Shown here piece by piece: positions 52,663-62,674 of a DNA stretch of 64,000 nucleotides. Position 1 is the first letter of the stretch, and the number at the start of each line of letters is the position of its first letter. The stretch lies in NCBI RefSeq assembly GCF_001269905.1, contig NZ_LHVK01000004.1:186001-250000 (forward strand). Direction: 5' to 3'. The notes under the pieces are model-generated. The model was not told the DNA's origin, searched no databases, and saw nothing but the letters and a program-made list of their open reading frames with translations. This DNA comes from Pseudomonas corrugata. GTDB taxonomy: Bacteria > Pseudomonadota > Gammaproteobacteria > Pseudomonadales > Pseudomonadaceae. The position numbers and the translations under genes are program-made.

Positions 52663-54060
52663 CTAGGCTTCGCACGCTGTCGGGGCCGGGTTGTTCACCA
52701 GGCGCTCGAGGGTCGCACGATCCAATAATTCGGTGTCCAGTTTGATATAAACGGCCGCCTCCTCGGCGACCACCACTGCATCGGTTACGCCAACGACGGC
52801 CCTGAGGCGCTCGGCCAGGCCTGCTTCGCGCATGGCTTCGGGCGACAACGGCAAGCGCAGGCTCGTCACATACGGCGGTTCACGCATGGTAACAGCAAAG
52901 GCCAGCCAAAGTGCAGCCAGCGCGGCGCATCCCAGGAACACAACCGACAAACCGCCATGCTGGAACAGCCAGCCACCGAGAATCCCGCCCATCGCCGAAC
53001 CCAGGAACTGGCTGGTGGAGTAAACCCCCATTGCCGTGCCCTTGCCGCCCGCCGGTGAAACCTTGCTGATCAGCGACGGCAGCGACGCCTCCAGCAGATT
53101 GAACGCGGTGAAGAACACCACCGTTCCGATCACCAGGGCCCGCAGGCTGTCACCGAACTGCCAGAAGAATAGCTCAGTGAGCATCAGCGTCACGACGGCG
53201 CCGAGCAGAACTCGTTTCATTTTGCGTCGCTTCTCGCCATAGATGATGAACGGGATCATGGCGAAGAACGAAATCAGCAGCGCCGTCAGGTAGACCCACC
53301 AATGCTGCTCCTTGGGCAGACCGGCCTTCTCGACCAAGGCCAGCGGCAAGGCGACGAAACTGGACATCAGCATGGCGTGGAGCACGAAGATGCCCAGGTC
53401 CAGGCGCAGCAGGTCCGGGTGTTTCAGCGTCGGGATCAGCGCCTGGCGCGCCACCCCGGATTCACGGTGCTGCAGCGGTCCGGTGGCGCGGGGTACCATG
53501 AACACCACGATCAGGATACCCACCAGCGCCATGCCACCGGTTACCAGGAACAGCCCCGACAAGCCGAAGGCACGGGTCAGCAAGGGACCGACGACCATGG
53601 CGACGGCGAACGACAGACCGATGGTCATGCCGATCATGGCCATGGCCTTGGTCCGATGCTGCTCCCGGGTCAGATCCGAGAGCAAGGCCATGACGGCGGC
53701 GGAAATCGCCCCCGCGCCTTGCAGGATCCGTCCGGCGATCACGCCCCAGATCGAGTCGGCGTTGGCCGCCAGCACACTGCCAAGGGCAAAGACGATCAGT
53801 CCCAGGTAGATCACGGGACGCCGGCCGATGCGGTCGGAAATTATCCCGAACGGGATCTGGAAAATGGCCTGGGTCAGGCCATAAGCGCCAATCGCCAACC
53901 CGATCAGGGCCGGCGTTGCGCCCGCCAGGTCCATGCCATAGGTCGCCAGCACCGGCAACACCATGAACATGCCCAGCATACGGAAGGCGAACACCAGGGC
54001 CAGACCGCTTGCCGCCCGGGTCTCGCCGCCACTCATGCGCTCGCTGTGTGGATCGTGCAT
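52663..54060 (-). CDS. MFS transporter, YajR-like
   Basis: A 465-residue major facilitator superfamily protein with 12 predicted helices. Motif A ([16 protein letters not shown]) follows helix 2. After the last helix there is a soluble C-terminal domain of about 70 residues ([20 protein letters not shown] ... [20 protein letters not shown]), comparable with the YAM domain of E. coli YajR. Substrate unknown. It corresponds in position to PA4233, between uvrA and ssb. Confidence 0.88.
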   Translation of the reverse strand: MHDPHSERMSGGETRAASGLALVFAFRMLGMFMVLPVLATYGMDLAGATPALIGLAIGAYGLTQAIFQIPFGIISDRIGRRPVIYLGLIVFALGSVLAANADSIWGVIAGRILQGAGAISAAVMALLSDLTREQHRTKAMAMIGMTIGLSFAVAMVVGPLLTRAFGLSGLFLVTGGMALVGILIVVFMVPRATGPLQHRESGVARQALIPTLKHPDLLRLDLGIFVLHAMLMSSFVALPLALVEKAGLPKEQHWWVYLTALLISFFAMIPFIIYGEKRRKMKRVLLGAVVTLMLTELFFWQFGDSLRALVIGTVVFFTAFNLLEASLPSLISKVSPAGGKGTAMGVYSTSQFLGSAMGGILGGWLFQHGGLSVVFLGCAALAALWLAFAVTMREPPYVTSLRLPLSPEAMREAGLAERLRAVVGVTDAVVVAEEAAVYIKLDTELLDRATLERLVNNPAPTACEA

Positions 54061-54171
54061 GGAAAAACCTCATCTGAACCGGCGGCGATTCTACCAGTCC
54101 CATCGATTGAGGGGGTATATCGCGACTGTTTGACGCGCAGTCTTCATGTATGGCTGCCATCGCACGCTCGA

Positions 54172-54191
54172 TAGTGTTTATCCATCCAGTA
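54172..54191. promoter_or_regulatory. LexA-like SOS box in the uvrA promoter
   Basis: TAGTGTTTATCCATCCAGTA matches the E. coli-type LexA operator TACTGTATATATATACAGTA at 15 of 20 positions and keeps the CAGTA arm with a CTG to GTG change. It lies 48 bp before the uvrA start codon. SOS control of uvrA is known in other gamma-proteobacteria. Confidence 0.65.
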
Positions 54192-54239
54192 TTTGCCCGT
54201 ATACTCCTACGTTTTCGACGCCCGCCGAGCGAGGCCATT

Positions 54240-57074
54240 TTGGACAAGATCCTGATTCGTGGGGCCCGTACCCACAACCTGAAGAACATCGACCTGACCC
54301 TGCCACGGGACAAACTGATCGTCATCACCGGCCTGTCCGGATCCGGCAAATCATCGCTGGCCTTCGATACCCTTTACGCCGAAGGCCAGCGACGCTATGT
54401 CGAATCGCTATCGGCCTACGCCCGGCAGTTCCTCTCGATGATGGAAAAACCGGACGTCGACACCATCGAAGGTCTGTCGCCGGCGATCTCCATCGAACAG
54501 AAGTCGACTTCCCATAACCCGCGCTCGACGGTCGGCACCATCACCGAAATCTACGACTACCTGCGCCTGCTGTATGCGCGGGTCGGCATTCCCCGCTGCC
54601 CCGACCACGACATTCCCCTGGAAGCCCAGACCGTCAGCCAGATGGTCGACCTGGTTCTGGCCCAGCCGGAGGGCAGCAAGTTGATGCTGCTCGCACCGGT
54701 CATTCGCGAGCGCAAGGGCGAGCACCTGCTGGTCTTCGAAGAACTGCGGGCCCAGGGCTTCGTGCGGGCCCGGGTCAATGGCAAGCTCTGCGAACTGGAC
54801 GAACTGCCGAAACTGGACAAGCAGAAGAAACACTCGATCGATGTGGTGGTTGACCGCTTCAAGGTCCGCGCCGATCTGCAACAGCGGCTGGCCGAATCTT
54901 TCGAGACCGCGCTGAAACTGGCTGACGGCATCGCCCTGGTGGCGCCGATGGACGACGAGCCCGGCGAGGAAATCATCTTCTCGGCGCGCTTCGCCTGCCC
55001 GGTCTGCGGCCATGCCATCAGCGAGCTGGAACCCAAGCTGTTTTCCTTCAACAACCCGGCCGGCGCCTGTCCGACCTGTGATGGCCTGGGGGTCAAGCAA
55101 TTCTTCGACACCAAGCGCCTGGTCAACGGCGAACTGACCCTGGCCGAAGGCGCGATTCGCGGCTGGGACAGGCGCAACGTCTATTACTTCCAGATGCTCG
55201 GGTCGTTGGCAGCCCATTACAAGTTCAGCCTGGACAAGCCATTCAACGAACTGCCCGCCGACCAGCAGAAATACATCCTGCATGGCAGCGGTTCGCAGAA
55301 CGTCGATTTCAAATACCTGAACGACCGTGGCGACATCGTCAAGCGCTCCCATCCATTCGAAGGCATAGTGCCGAACCTTGAGCGGCGCTACCGCGAGACT
55401 GAATCGGCCAGCGTGCGCGAAGAGCTGGCCAAGTTCCTCAGCACCCAGCCCTGCCCTGATTGCCGCGGCACCCGTTTGCGTCGCGAGGCGCGGCATGTAT
55501 GGGTTGGCGAGAAGACACTGCCGGCAGTGACCAACCTGCCCATCGGCGACGCCACCGATTACTTCGCCGGCCTGAAACTCACCGGCCGCCGGGGCGAAAT
55601 TGCCGACAAGATCCTCAAGGAAATCAGCGAGCGCCTGCAATTCCTGGTCAACGTCGGACTGGATTACCTCACCCTCGACCGCAGCGCAGACACGCTGTCC
55701 GGCGGCGAAGCCCAGCGTATCCGCCTGGCCAGCCAGATCGGCGCAGGCCTGGTGGGGGTCATGTACATCCTCGACGAGCCGTCCATTGGCCTGCACCAAC
55801 GGGACAACGACCGATTGCTCGGAACTCTCAAGCACCTGCGGGACATCGGCAACACGGTGATCGTGGTCGAGCATGACGAAGATGCGATCCGTCTGGCCGA
55901 TTACGTCGTGGACATCGGCCCGGGGGCCGGTGTGCACGGTGGGCATATCGTCGCCCAGGGCACCGCCGCCGAAGTCATGGCGCACCCTGACTCCCTGACC
56001 GGCAAGTATCTGTCGGGACGAGTGAAGATCAAGGTCCCGGCCAAACGAACGCCGCGCAACAAGAAGCTGTCGCTGACCGTCAAGGGCGCCCGCGGCAACA
56101 ATTTGCGCAACGTCGACCTGGAAATCCCGATTGGTCTGCTGACCTGCGTCACCGGCGTATCCGGCTCCGGTAAATCGACGCTGATCAACAACACCCTGTT
56201 TCCCCTCAGCGCCACGGCCCTGAACGGCGCGACCACCCTGGAAGCCGCCCCCCACGACAGCATCAAGGGGCTGGAGCACCTGGACAAGGTCGTCGACATC
56301 GACCAGAGCCCGATCGGCCGTACACCGCGCTCCAACCCGGCGACTTACACCGGATTGTTCACGCCGATCCGCGAATTGTTCGCCGGTGTGCCGGAATCCC
56401 GTTCCCGGGGTTACGGTCCGGGACGGTTCTCGTTCAACGTCAAGGGTGGGCGTTGCGAAGCCTGCCAGGGTGACGGCCTGATCAAGGTGGAGATGCACTT
56501 CCTGCCGGACATCTATGTGCCTTGCGATGTGTGCAAGAGCAAGCGCTACAACCGCGAGACCCTTGAGATCAAATACAAGGGCAAGAACATCCACGAAACC
56601 CTCGAGATGACCATCGAGGAGGCCCGGGAGTTCTTCGACGCAGTGCCAGCCCTGGCGCGCAAGCTGCAGACATTGATGGATGTCGGCCTGTCGTACATCA
56701 AGCTCGGCCAATCGGCAACGACGCTGTCCGGCGGTGAAGCCCAGCGGGTCAAGCTGTCCCGCGAGTTGTCCAAGCGCGACACCGGCAAAACCTTGTACAT
56801 CCTCGACGAGCCGACCACCGGTCTGCACTTCGCTGATATCCAGCAATTGCTCGACGTGTTGCATCGGCTTCGCGACCACGGCAACACCGTGGTGGTCATC
56901 GAGCACAACCTGGACGTGATCAAGACGGCCGACTGGTTGGTAGACCTGGGGCCGGAAGGTGGCTCCAAGGGCGGCCAGATCATCGCAGTGGGTACGCCTG
57001 AGCAGGTGGCGGGGATGAAGCAGTCCCATACAGGACACTACCTGAAGCCGTTGCTGGAACGTGATCGGGACTGA
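54240..57074 (+). CDS. uvrA: UvrABC excinuclease subunit A
   Basis: Encodes 944 residues from a TTG start (54240), chosen because the conserved N-terminus [18 protein letters not shown] follows at once; GAGG lies upstream. Two ABC ATPase modules: [16 protein letters not shown] and [16 protein letters not shown] as Walker A, and two LSGGEAQR signatures. Zinc fingers are at CPVCGH ... CPTC and CEACQGDG ... CDVC. UvrA dimers find bulky DNA lesions and load UvrB. The length is normal for Pseudomonas. It is divergent from the MFS gene and follows the LexA-like box. Confidence 0.97.
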   Translation: MDKILIRGARTHNLKNIDLTLPRDKLIVITGLSGSGKSSLAFDTLYAEGQRRYVESLSAYARQFLSMMEKPDVDTIEGLSPAISIEQKSTSHNPRSTVGTITEIYDYLRLLYARVGIPRCPDHDIPLEAQTVSQMVDLVLAQPEGSKLMLLAPVIRERKGEHLLVFEELRAQGFVRARVNGKLCELDELPKLDKQKKHSIDVVVDRFKVRADLQQRLAESFETALKLADGIALVAPMDDEPGEEIIFSARFACPVCGHAISELEPKLFSFNNPAGACPTCDGLGVKQFFDTKRLVNGELTLAEGAIRGWDRRNVYYFQMLGSLAAHYKFSLDKPFNELPADQQKYILHGSGSQNVDFKYLNDRGDIVKRSHPFEGIVPNLERRYRETESASVREELAKFLSTQPCPDCRGTRLRREARHVWVGEKTLPAVTNLPIGDATDYFAGLKLTGRRGEIADKILKEISERLQFLVNVGLDYLTLDRSADTLSGGEAQRIRLASQIGAGLVGVMYILDEPSIGLHQRDNDRLLGTLKHLRDIGNTVIVVEHDEDAIRLADYVVDIGPGAGVHGGHIVAQGTAAEVMAHPDSLTGKYLSGRVKIKVPAKRTPRNKKLSLTVKGARGNNLRNVDLEIPIGLLTCVTGVSGSGKSTLINNTLFPLSATALNGATTLEAAPHDSIKGLEHLDKVVDIDQSPIGRTPRSNPATYTGLFTPIRELFAGVPESRSRGYGPGRFSFNVKGGRCEACQGDGLIKVEMHFLPDIYVPCDVCKSKRYNRETLEIKYKGKNIHETLEMTIEEAREFFDAVPALARKLQTLMDVGLSYIKLGQSATTLSGGEAQRVKLSRELSKRDTGKTLYILDEPTTGLHFADIQQLLDVLHRLRDHGNTVVVIEHNLDVIKTADWLVDLGPEGGSKGGQIIAVGTPEQVAGMKQSHTGHYLKPLLERDRD

Positions 57075-57091
57075 TCAATTCCCGAGCATGA

Positions 57092-57128
57092 AAAAGCCCC
57101 TGTCATCTCATCAATGACAGGGGCTTTT
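57092..57128 (+). terminator. Terminator of uvrA
   Basis: A 15-bp stem, AAAAGCCCCTGTCAT / ATGACAGGGGCTTTT, with a 7-nt loop, symmetric enough to work in both directions. It lies 17 bp past the uvrA stop. Confidence 0.92.
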
Positions 57129-57134
57129 GCTTCT

Positions 57135-57223
57135 CTGTGGTAGCGAGCCTGCTCGCGATAGCGGTGTGTCAGCTTGCATTCATGTGACAATCAATCGCTA
57201 TCGCGAGCAGGCTCGCTCCCACA
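57135..57223. repeat. REP doublet between uvrA and the ferritin gene
   Basis: AGCGAGCCTGCTCGCGATAG (57142-57161) and CTATCGCGAGCAGGCTCGCT (57198-57217) are perfectly inverted. They lie between convergent genes after the uvrA terminator. Confidence 0.9.
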
Positions 57224-57233
57224 ATTATCTCGA

Positions 57234-57698
57234 TCAGAACTGCGACTGCAGGTAATTCTCCAACCCGATCAACTTGATCAAACCCAACTGCTTCTCAAGC
57301 CAGTAAGTATGGTCTTCCTCGGTGTCATTGAGCTGAACACGCAGGATTTCGCGGGTGACATAGTCGTTGTGCTGCTCACACAGCTCAATACCCTTGCACA
57401 GCGCAGCCCGGACCTTGTATTCCAGGCGCAGGTCGGCAGCGAGCATGTCGGGCACCGTGGCGCCGATGTCCAGGTCGTCCGGGCGCATGCGCGGCGTACC
57501 TTCGAGCATCAGGATCCGACGCATCAACGCATCGGCATGCTGTGCTTCTTCTTCCATTTCATGGTTGATACGTTCGTAGAGCTCGGTAAAACCCCAATCC
57601 TCGTACATCCGCGAATGGATGAAATATTGATCACGGGCTGCCAGCTCACCTGTCAGCAGCGTGTTGAGGTAATCGATTACGTCCGGGTGACCTTGCAT
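57234..57698 (-). CDS. ftnA: Bacterial ferritin FtnA (bfrA position)
   Basis: Encodes 154 residues. The di-iron ferroxidase ligands E18, E51 and H54 are present ([20 protein letters not shown]). The heme ligand Met52 of true bacterioferritin is Ala here (EEAQHAD instead of DEMKHAD). The PA4235 protein, sitting in the same place beside katA, was first called BfrA and later shown to be a heme-free FtnA; this protein agrees. It stores iron and is paired with catalase, limiting Fenton chemistry. The ATG at 57698 is supported by AGGG upstream. Confidence 0.93.
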   Translation of the reverse strand: MQGHPDVIDYLNTLLTGELAARDQYFIHSRMYEDWGFTELYERINHEMEEEAQHADALMRRILMLEGTPRMRPDDLDIGATVPDMLAADLRLEYKVRAALCKGIELCEQHNDYVTREILRVQLNDTEEDHTYWLEKQLGLIKLIGLENYLQSQF

Positions 57699-57817
57699 CG
57701 CCCTACATCTCCACAAGCCTTGAAAGGCTCTAGTTTGAACCAAGCGGACGGCCAGGTCACTGTGCCATTGCAATAAAAGCGAAGAAAATCTGAGAAAATA
57801 GGGCTAACTAACGCAAA

Positions 57818-57839
57818 AACCGCCCTAATGAGGGCGGTT
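57818..57839 (-). terminator. Terminator of katA
   Basis: The stem AACCGCCCT / AGGGCGGTT with a 4-nt AATG loop; on the minus strand it is followed by TTTTGCG. It lies 18 bp after the katA stop. Confidence 0.88.
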
Positions 57840-57856
57840 CTGCTTCTCGTTTAGAC

Positions 57857-59305
57857 TTAGTTAAGCTCTACGCCCAGCGCTTTCGCGATGCCCTCTCCAT
57901 AAGCGGCGTCCGCTTTAAAGAAATGCTGCAGTTGACGGTCGACGACATCTGCCGATACACCGCCCATCGCACCAGCGATGTTGCCGATCAGCAGGGCCTG
58001 CTGCTCGCTGTTCATCAAACGGAACAGCGCACCGGCATGGCTGTAGTAATCAGTGTCTTCCCGATGATCGTAACGATCCGCCGCCCCACTGAGGGCAAGG
58101 GCTGGTTCCGCATAATGCGGGGCCTGCTTCGGGGCCTCGACGTAGCTGTTAGGCTCGTAGTTCGGTGCCGCCCCGCCGTTGCTGCCAAACGCCATGGCAC
58201 CGTCGCGCTGATAGGTATTGACCGGACTGCGCGGTGCGTTCACCGGCAGTTGCTGGTGATTGGTGCCGACACGGTAGCGGTGGGCATCGGCGTATGCGAA
58301 CACGCGCCCCTGGAGCATGCGATCCGGCGACAGACCTACGCCTGGCACCATGTTGCTTGGCCCAAACGCCGCCTGCTCCACTTCGGCAAAGTAGTTCAGC
58401 GGGTTGCGGTTGAGTTCGAGCTCTCCGACTTCAATCAATGGAAACTCTTTCTGCGACCAGGTCTTGGTCACGTCGAACGGATTCTCGTAATGGGCAGCGG
58501 CCTGGGCTTCGGTCATGATCTGGATGCAAACGCTCCATTTCGGGAAGTCACCGCGCTCAATAGCATCGAACAAGTCACGCTGGGCATAGTCCGGGTCAGT
58601 GCCCGCCAGACGCGCAGCCTCAGCCGGCGCCAGGTTCTTGATGCCTTGCTTGGTCTTGTAGTGCCACTTCACCCAGTGACGCTCGCCTTGGGCGTTGATC
58701 AGACTGTAGGTGTGACTGCCGAAGCCGTGCATGTGACGATAGCCGTCAGGAATGCCGCGATCGGAGAACAGAATAGTGATCTGGTGCAAAGCTTCCGGGG
58801 AATGGGACCAAAAATCCCACATCGCCTGGGCACTTTTCAGGTTGCTCTGTGGCAAACGCTTCTGGGTATGGATGAAATCCGGAAATTTCAGCGGATCACG
58901 AATGAAGAAAACCGGGGTGTTATTGCCAACAATGTCCCAGTTACCTTCCTCGGTATAGAACTTCAGGGCGAAACCACGGGGATCGCGCTCGGTGTCGGCA
59001 GATCCACGCTCACCGCCCACGGTGGAAAACCGCAGGAACGTCGGCGTCTGCTTACCGATCGAATCGAACAGCTTGGCGCTGGTGTACTGAGTGATGTCCC
59101 GGGTTACCGTGAACGTGCCGTAGGCGCCCGAGCCCTTGGCATGCACCCGGCGCTCGGGGATGTTCTCGCGGTTGAAGTGAGCAAGCTTTTCGATGAGGTG
59201 GAAATCGTCGAGCAACAGCGGGCCACGTGGGCCAGCAGAGCGAGAGTTCTGGTTATCGGCGACAGGAGCGCCGCTTGCGGTCGTAAGCGTTTTGATCTGG
59301 CTCAT
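57857..59305 (-). CDS. katA: Heme catalase KatA
   Basis: A 482-residue clade 3 small-subunit catalase. The catalytic His is in [14 protein letters not shown] and the Asn in [14 protein letters not shown]; the proximal Tyr is in [13 protein letters not shown]. It removes hydrogen peroxide in the cytoplasm, and its neighbour, ferritin FtnA, supplies iron in P. aeruginosa. The start at 59305 has GAGGAAG upstream. Its own promoter must lie in 59306-59480, which has no other gene. Confidence 0.96.
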   Translation of the reverse strand: MSQIKTLTTASGAPVADNQNSRSAGPRGPLLLDDFHLIEKLAHFNRENIPERRVHAKGSGAYGTFTVTRDITQYTSAKLFDSIGKQTPTFLRFSTVGGERGSADTERDPRGFALKFYTEEGNWDIVGNNTPVFFIRDPLKFPDFIHTQKRLPQSNLKSAQAMWDFWSHSPEALHQITILFSDRGIPDGYRHMHGFGSHTYSLINAQGERHWVKWHYKTKQGIKNLAPAEAARLAGTDPDYAQRDLFDAIERGDFPKWSVCIQIMTEAQAAAHYENPFDVTKTWSQKEFPLIEVGELELNRNPLNYFAEVEQAAFGPSNMVPGVGLSPDRMLQGRVFAYADAHRYRVGTNHQQLPVNAPRSPVNTYQRDGAMAFGSNGGAAPNYEPNSYVEAPKQAPHYAEPALALSGAADRYDHREDTDYYSHAGALFRLMNSEQQALLIGNIAGAMGGVSADVVDRQLQHFFKADAAYGEGIAKALGVELN

Positions 59306-59490
59306 GCTCAATCTTCCTCGGTCGGTCTTCGAACTGCCGGCTAATCGGCTGGAAAGGAGTATCGAACATGTTAGTGACCGCATCCAAATTTATTAAATCA
59401 TGGACGTCGATAGTCATTATCTAACGCCGCCCTGTTGCCAATAGCGAAACCAGGCGCAACGACCATGTCGCTTTTGCATCAGGCACAAAA

Positions 59491-59511
59491 AACCGGGCAC
59501 TAGGCCCGGTT
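59491..59511 (-). terminator. Terminator of the ribosomal-protein operon
   Basis: The stem AACCGGGC / GCCCGGTT lies 18 bp past the rplQ stop; on the minus strand it is followed by a T-rich run (TTTTTTGTGCC). It ends the alpha operon. Confidence 0.9.
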
Positions 59512-59528
59512 CTTTGTATATTGCCGTC

Positions 59529-59915
59529 TTACTCAGCGGATACAGCTTCACCGCCGGTAGCACGATCAACCAACTCGACGTACGCCATAGGCGCGTTGTC
59601 GCCAGCGCGGAAACCGCACTTGAGGATGCGCAGGTAGCCACCCTCACGGGTAGCGTAGCGCTTGCCCAGGTCGTTGAAGAGCTTACCAACGATAGCTTTC
59701 GAACGAGTACGGTCGAAAGCCAGGCGGCGGTTAGCCAGGCTGTCTGTCTTGGCCAGAGTGATCAGCGGCTCAGCAACGCGACGCAGTTCTTTGGCTTTCG
59801 GCAGTGTAGTTTTGATCAGCTCGTGCTCGAACAGCGACACCGCCATGTTTTGGAACATGGCCTTGCGGTGCGAGCTGGTGCGGCTCAGGTGACGACCACT
59901 TTTACGATGACGCAT
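59529..59915 (-). CDS. rplQ: 50S ribosomal protein L17
   Basis: Encodes 128 residues. The N-terminal [20 protein letters not shown] and [17 protein letters not shown] are diagnostic of L17. It is the last gene of the alpha operon, 42 bp after rpoA, followed by a terminator. Confidence 0.98.
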   Translation of the reverse strand: MRHRKSGRHLSRTSSHRKAMFQNMAVSLFEHELIKTTLPKAKELRRVAEPLITLAKTDSLANRRLAFDRTRSKAIVGKLFNDLGKRYATREGGYLRILKCGFRAGDNAPMAYVELVDRATGGEAVSAE

Positions 59916-59957
59916 GGTTCATTCCTTACCAAACACAACGTTCGGTGATTACGACGA

Positions 59958-60959
59958 TCAGGCAGTCGCCTTGTCGTCCTTCTTAAGACTTGCAGGCGGC
60001 CAGTTGTCGAGGCGCATGCCGAGGGACAGACCGCGGGAGGCCAGAACGTCCTTGATTTCAGTCAAGGATTTCTTGCCAAGGTTCGGAGTCTTCAACAGCT
60101 CTACTTCGGTGCGCTGAATCAGGTCGCCGATGTAGTAGATGTTTTCCGCCTTAAGGCAGTTAGCCGAACGTACAGTCAGTTCCAGATCGTCAACCGGGCG
60201 AAGCAGGATCGGATCGATCTCGTCTTCCTGCTCGACAACCACTGGCTCACTGTCACCCTTGAGGTCGACGAACGCAGCCAACTGCTGTTGCAGGATGGTT
60301 GCAGCGCGGCGGATAGCCTCTTCAGGATCCAGGGTACCGTTGGTTTCCAGATCAATAACCAGCTTGTCCAGGTTGGTACGCTGCTCGACACGGGCGTTTT
60401 CCACCACGTATGCGATACGGCGAACCGGGCTGAACGAAGAGTCAAGCTGCAAGCGACCGATGCTGCGGCTTTCGTCTTCATCGCTCTGACGCGAGTCTGC
60501 CGGTTCATAACCACGACCACGAGCTACGGTGAGCTTCATGTTCAGGGCGCCGTTAGACGCCAGGTTAGCGATTACGTGATCGGGATTAACGATCTCGACA
60601 TCATGATCCAGCTGAATATCGGCAGCGGTAACCACCCCCGAACCCTTCTTCGACAAGGTCAGCGTAACTTCGTCACGACCGTGCAGCTTGATAGCCAGAC
60701 CTTTAAGGTTCAACAGGATTTCAATGACATCTTCCTGTACGCCTTCGATGGCGCTGTACTCGTGGAGTACACCGTCAATCTCGGCCTCGACTACTGCACA
60801 GCCGGGCATTGAGGACAACAGGATGCGGCGCAGCGCGTTGCCCAGGGTGTGGCCGAAACCACGCTCGAGAGGCTCGAGAGTGATCTTGGCGCGGGTTGGA
60901 CTGACAACCTGCACATCAATATGGCGGGGTGTCAGGAACTCATTTACCGAAATCTGCAT
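59958..60959 (-). CDS. rpoA: RNA polymerase alpha subunit
   Basis: Encodes 333 residues. The N-terminal assembly domain has [24 protein letters not shown] sequence ([20 protein letters not shown]), then a linker, and the C-terminal domain with [20 protein letters not shown] and [18 protein letters not shown] for UP-element and activator contacts. It is the core polymerase scaffold, made with S4, S11 and S13. Confidence 0.98.
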   Translation of the reverse strand: MQISVNEFLTPRHIDVQVVSPTRAKITLEPLERGFGHTLGNALRRILLSSMPGCAVVEAEIDGVLHEYSAIEGVQEDVIEILLNLKGLAIKLHGRDEVTLTLSKKGSGVVTAADIQLDHDVEIVNPDHVIANLASNGALNMKLTVARGRGYEPADSRQSDEDESRSIGRLQLDSSFSPVRRIAYVVENARVEQRTNLDKLVIDLETNGTLDPEEAIRRAATILQQQLAAFVDLKGDSEPVVVEQEDEIDPILLRPVDDLELTVRSANCLKAENIYYIGDLIQRTEVELLKTPNLGKKSLTEIKDVLASRGLSLGMRLDNWPPASLKKDDKATA

Positions 60960-60981
60960 GGATGCACCTATTTTCTAGCCC

Positions 60982-61602
60982 TTACTTGGAGTAGAGCTCG
61001 ACAATCAGGCTTTCGTTGATGTCGGCGGACAGATCACTGCGAGCTGGAACGTTCTTGAAAACGCCCGACTTCTTCTCAGTGTCTACTTCTACCCATTCTA
61101 CGCGGCCACGTTGGGCACACAGATCGAGAGCTTGGACAATGCGAAGTTGGTTCTTTGCTTTCTCGCGAACAGCAACCACGTCACCAGCACGAACCTGGTA
61201 GGACGGAACGTTTACGGTCTGACCGTTAACGCTGATCGACTTGTGCGATACCAGCTGGCGGGATTCGGCACGAGTAGAACCGAAACCCATACGGTATACA
61301 ACGTTGTCCAGACGGCATTCGAGCAGTTGCAACAGGTTTTCACCGGTTGCGCCTTTCTTGCCAGCAGCTTCTTTGTAGTAGCCGCTGAATTGACGCTCGA
61401 GAACGCCGTAGATACGACGGACCTTCTGCTTTTCACGCAGTTGGGTGCCGTAATCGGACTGGCGACCGCGGCGTTGGCCGTGGATACCAGGTGCTGCTTC
61501 GATGTTGCACTTCGATTCGATCGCGCGCACGCCGCTCTTCAGGAAGAGATCGGTGCCTTCGCGACGAGCGAGTTTGCATTTTGGACCAATGTAACGAGCC
61601 AT
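60982..61602 (-). CDS. rpsD: 30S ribosomal protein S4
   Basis: Encodes 206 residues: [20 protein letters not shown] at the start and the S4 RNA-binding domain [33 protein letters not shown]4 is an early 30S assembly protein and in E. coli represses its own operon's translation. Confidence 0.98.
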   Translation of the reverse strand: MARYIGPKCKLARREGTDLFLKSGVRAIESKCNIEAAPGIHGQRRGRQSDYGTQLREKQKVRRIYGVLERQFSGYYKEAAGKKGATGENLLQLLECRLDNVVYRMGFGSTRAESRQLVSHKSISVNGQTVNVPSYQVRAGDVVAVREKAKNQLRIVQALDLCAQRGRVEWVEVDTEKKSGVFKNVPARSDLSADINESLIVELYSK

Positions 61603-61620
61603 TCTTTACAATCTCCTGGA

Positions 61621-62010
61621 TTACACGCGGCGCTTCTTCGGCGGACGGCACCCGTTGTGCGGGATTGGCGTCACGTCGGTGATGCTGGCGATCTTGTAGC
61701 CACAGCCGTTCAAAGCACGAACTGCGGATTCACGACCTGGACCTGGACCCTTGACGTTGACGTCGAGGTTTTTCAGGCCGTATTCCAGCGCAGCTTGACC
61801 AGCACGCTCAGCAGCTACTTGAGCAGCGAACGGGGTGGACTTGCGGGAACCGCGGAAACCCGAACCACCGGAGGTAGCCCAGGAAAGAGCGTTACCTTGA
61901 CGGTCGGTAATGGTCACGATGGTGTTGTTAAAAGAAGCATGGATGTGGGCGATGCCATCAACCACTGTCTTTTTAACTTTTTTACGAGGACGAGCAGCAG
62001 GTTTTGCCAT
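61621..62010 (-). CDS. rpsK: 30S ribosomal protein S11
   Basis: Encodes 129 residues, with [23 protein letters not shown] and the C-terminal [17 protein letters not shown] typical of S11. Part of the 30S platform. Lies 30 bp after rpsM and 18 bp before rpsD in the alpha operon. Confidence 0.98.
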   Translation of the reverse strand: MAKPAARPRKKVKKTVVDGIAHIHASFNNTIVTITDRQGNALSWATSGGSGFRGSRKSTPFAAQVAAERAGQAALEYGLKNLDVNVKGPGPGRESAVRALNGCGYKIASITDVTPIPHNGCRPPKKRRV

Positions 62011-62040
62011 GATTAAATTCCTGTCGATTCGCTGGGGCGA

Positions 62041-62397
62041 TTACTTGCGGATCGGCTTACGCGGACCTTTACGGGTACGCGCGTTGGTCTTGGTACGCTG
62101 ACCGCGTACTGGCAGACCACGACGATGACGCAGACCGCGATAGCAACCGAGGTCCATCAAGCGCTTGATTTTCATGTTGACTTCGCGACGCAGGTCACCT
62201 TCAGTGGTGAACTTCGCCACTTCGCCGCGCAGCTGTTCAATCTGCTCGTCGCTCAGATCTTTGATCTTTGCCGCTGGGTTGACCCCAGCCACTGCACAAA
62301 TTTTCTGTGCAGTAGTGCGACCAACACCATAGATGTAGGTCAGCGAGATAACAGTATGCTTGTTATCTGGAATGTTGACGCCTGCAATACGGGCCAT
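62041..62397 (-). CDS. rpsM: 30S ribosomal protein S13
   Basis: Encodes 118 residues: [20 protein letters not shown] and the C-terminal [22 protein letters not shown]13 sits in the 30S head and contacts P-site tRNA. First gene of the alpha operon; a hairpin lies between it and rpmJ. Confidence 0.98.
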   Translation of the reverse strand: MARIAGVNIPDNKHTVISLTYIYGVGRTTAQKICAVAGVNPAAKIKDLSDEQIEQLRGEVAKFTTEGDLRREVNMKIKRLMDLGCYRGLRHRRGLPVRGQRTKTNARTRKGPRKPIRK

Positions 62398-62485
62398 TCA
62401 GTGGGACTCCAATTGACAGCTACCTACGCCCCGGAAGCCAAGAAATAGGGCGCGAGATAATATCGCTGTAATAACAAATAATCAA

Positions 62486-62509
62486 CCCGGCAGCGCACTA
62501 GCTGCCGGG
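62486..62509 (-). terminator. Intergenic hairpin between rpmJ and rpsM
   Basis: CCCGGCAGC / GCTGCCGGG with a 6-nt loop, 18 bp after rpmJ. On the minus strand the bases that follow (TTGATTATTTGTTATTAC) are AT-rich but lack a T run. It is likely a partial terminator or attenuator separating spc and alpha operons. Confidence 0.6.
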
Positions 62510-62527
62510 CTTAAAGCACAATCACAC

Positions 62528-62644
62528 TCAGCCTTGGCGCTGTTTGTGACGCGGTTCCGCGCTGCAAATTACTCGAACAACACCTTCGCGGCGAATAATC
62601 TTGCAGTTACGGCACAGCTTTTTCACCGATGCACGAACTTTCAT
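62528..62644 (-). CDS. rpmJ: 50S ribosomal protein L36
   Basis: Encodes 38 residues: [20 protein letters not shown], then [18 protein letters not shown]. It keeps the C-C-C-H zinc-binding form (Cys11, Cys14, Cys27, His33). It lies 30 bp downstream of secY. Too short for many gene finders. Confidence 0.97.
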
Positions 62645-62674
62645 CACCAACTCCTCGAACCTTATGGACGCTAC

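Noticed and set aside
54125..54141. CTGTTTGACGCGCAG as an additional LexA box
   Set aside because: The spacing between the CTG and CAG arms is one base too short for the LexA pattern; the element at 54172 fits better.
54408..57038. An 876-codon open frame antisense to uvrA
   Set aside because: Same reasons: a shadow of uvrA with no domain, and no plausible start context.
57923..59344. A 473-codon open frame antisense to katA
   Set aside because: Shadow of a conserved catalase gene; no motif recognised.
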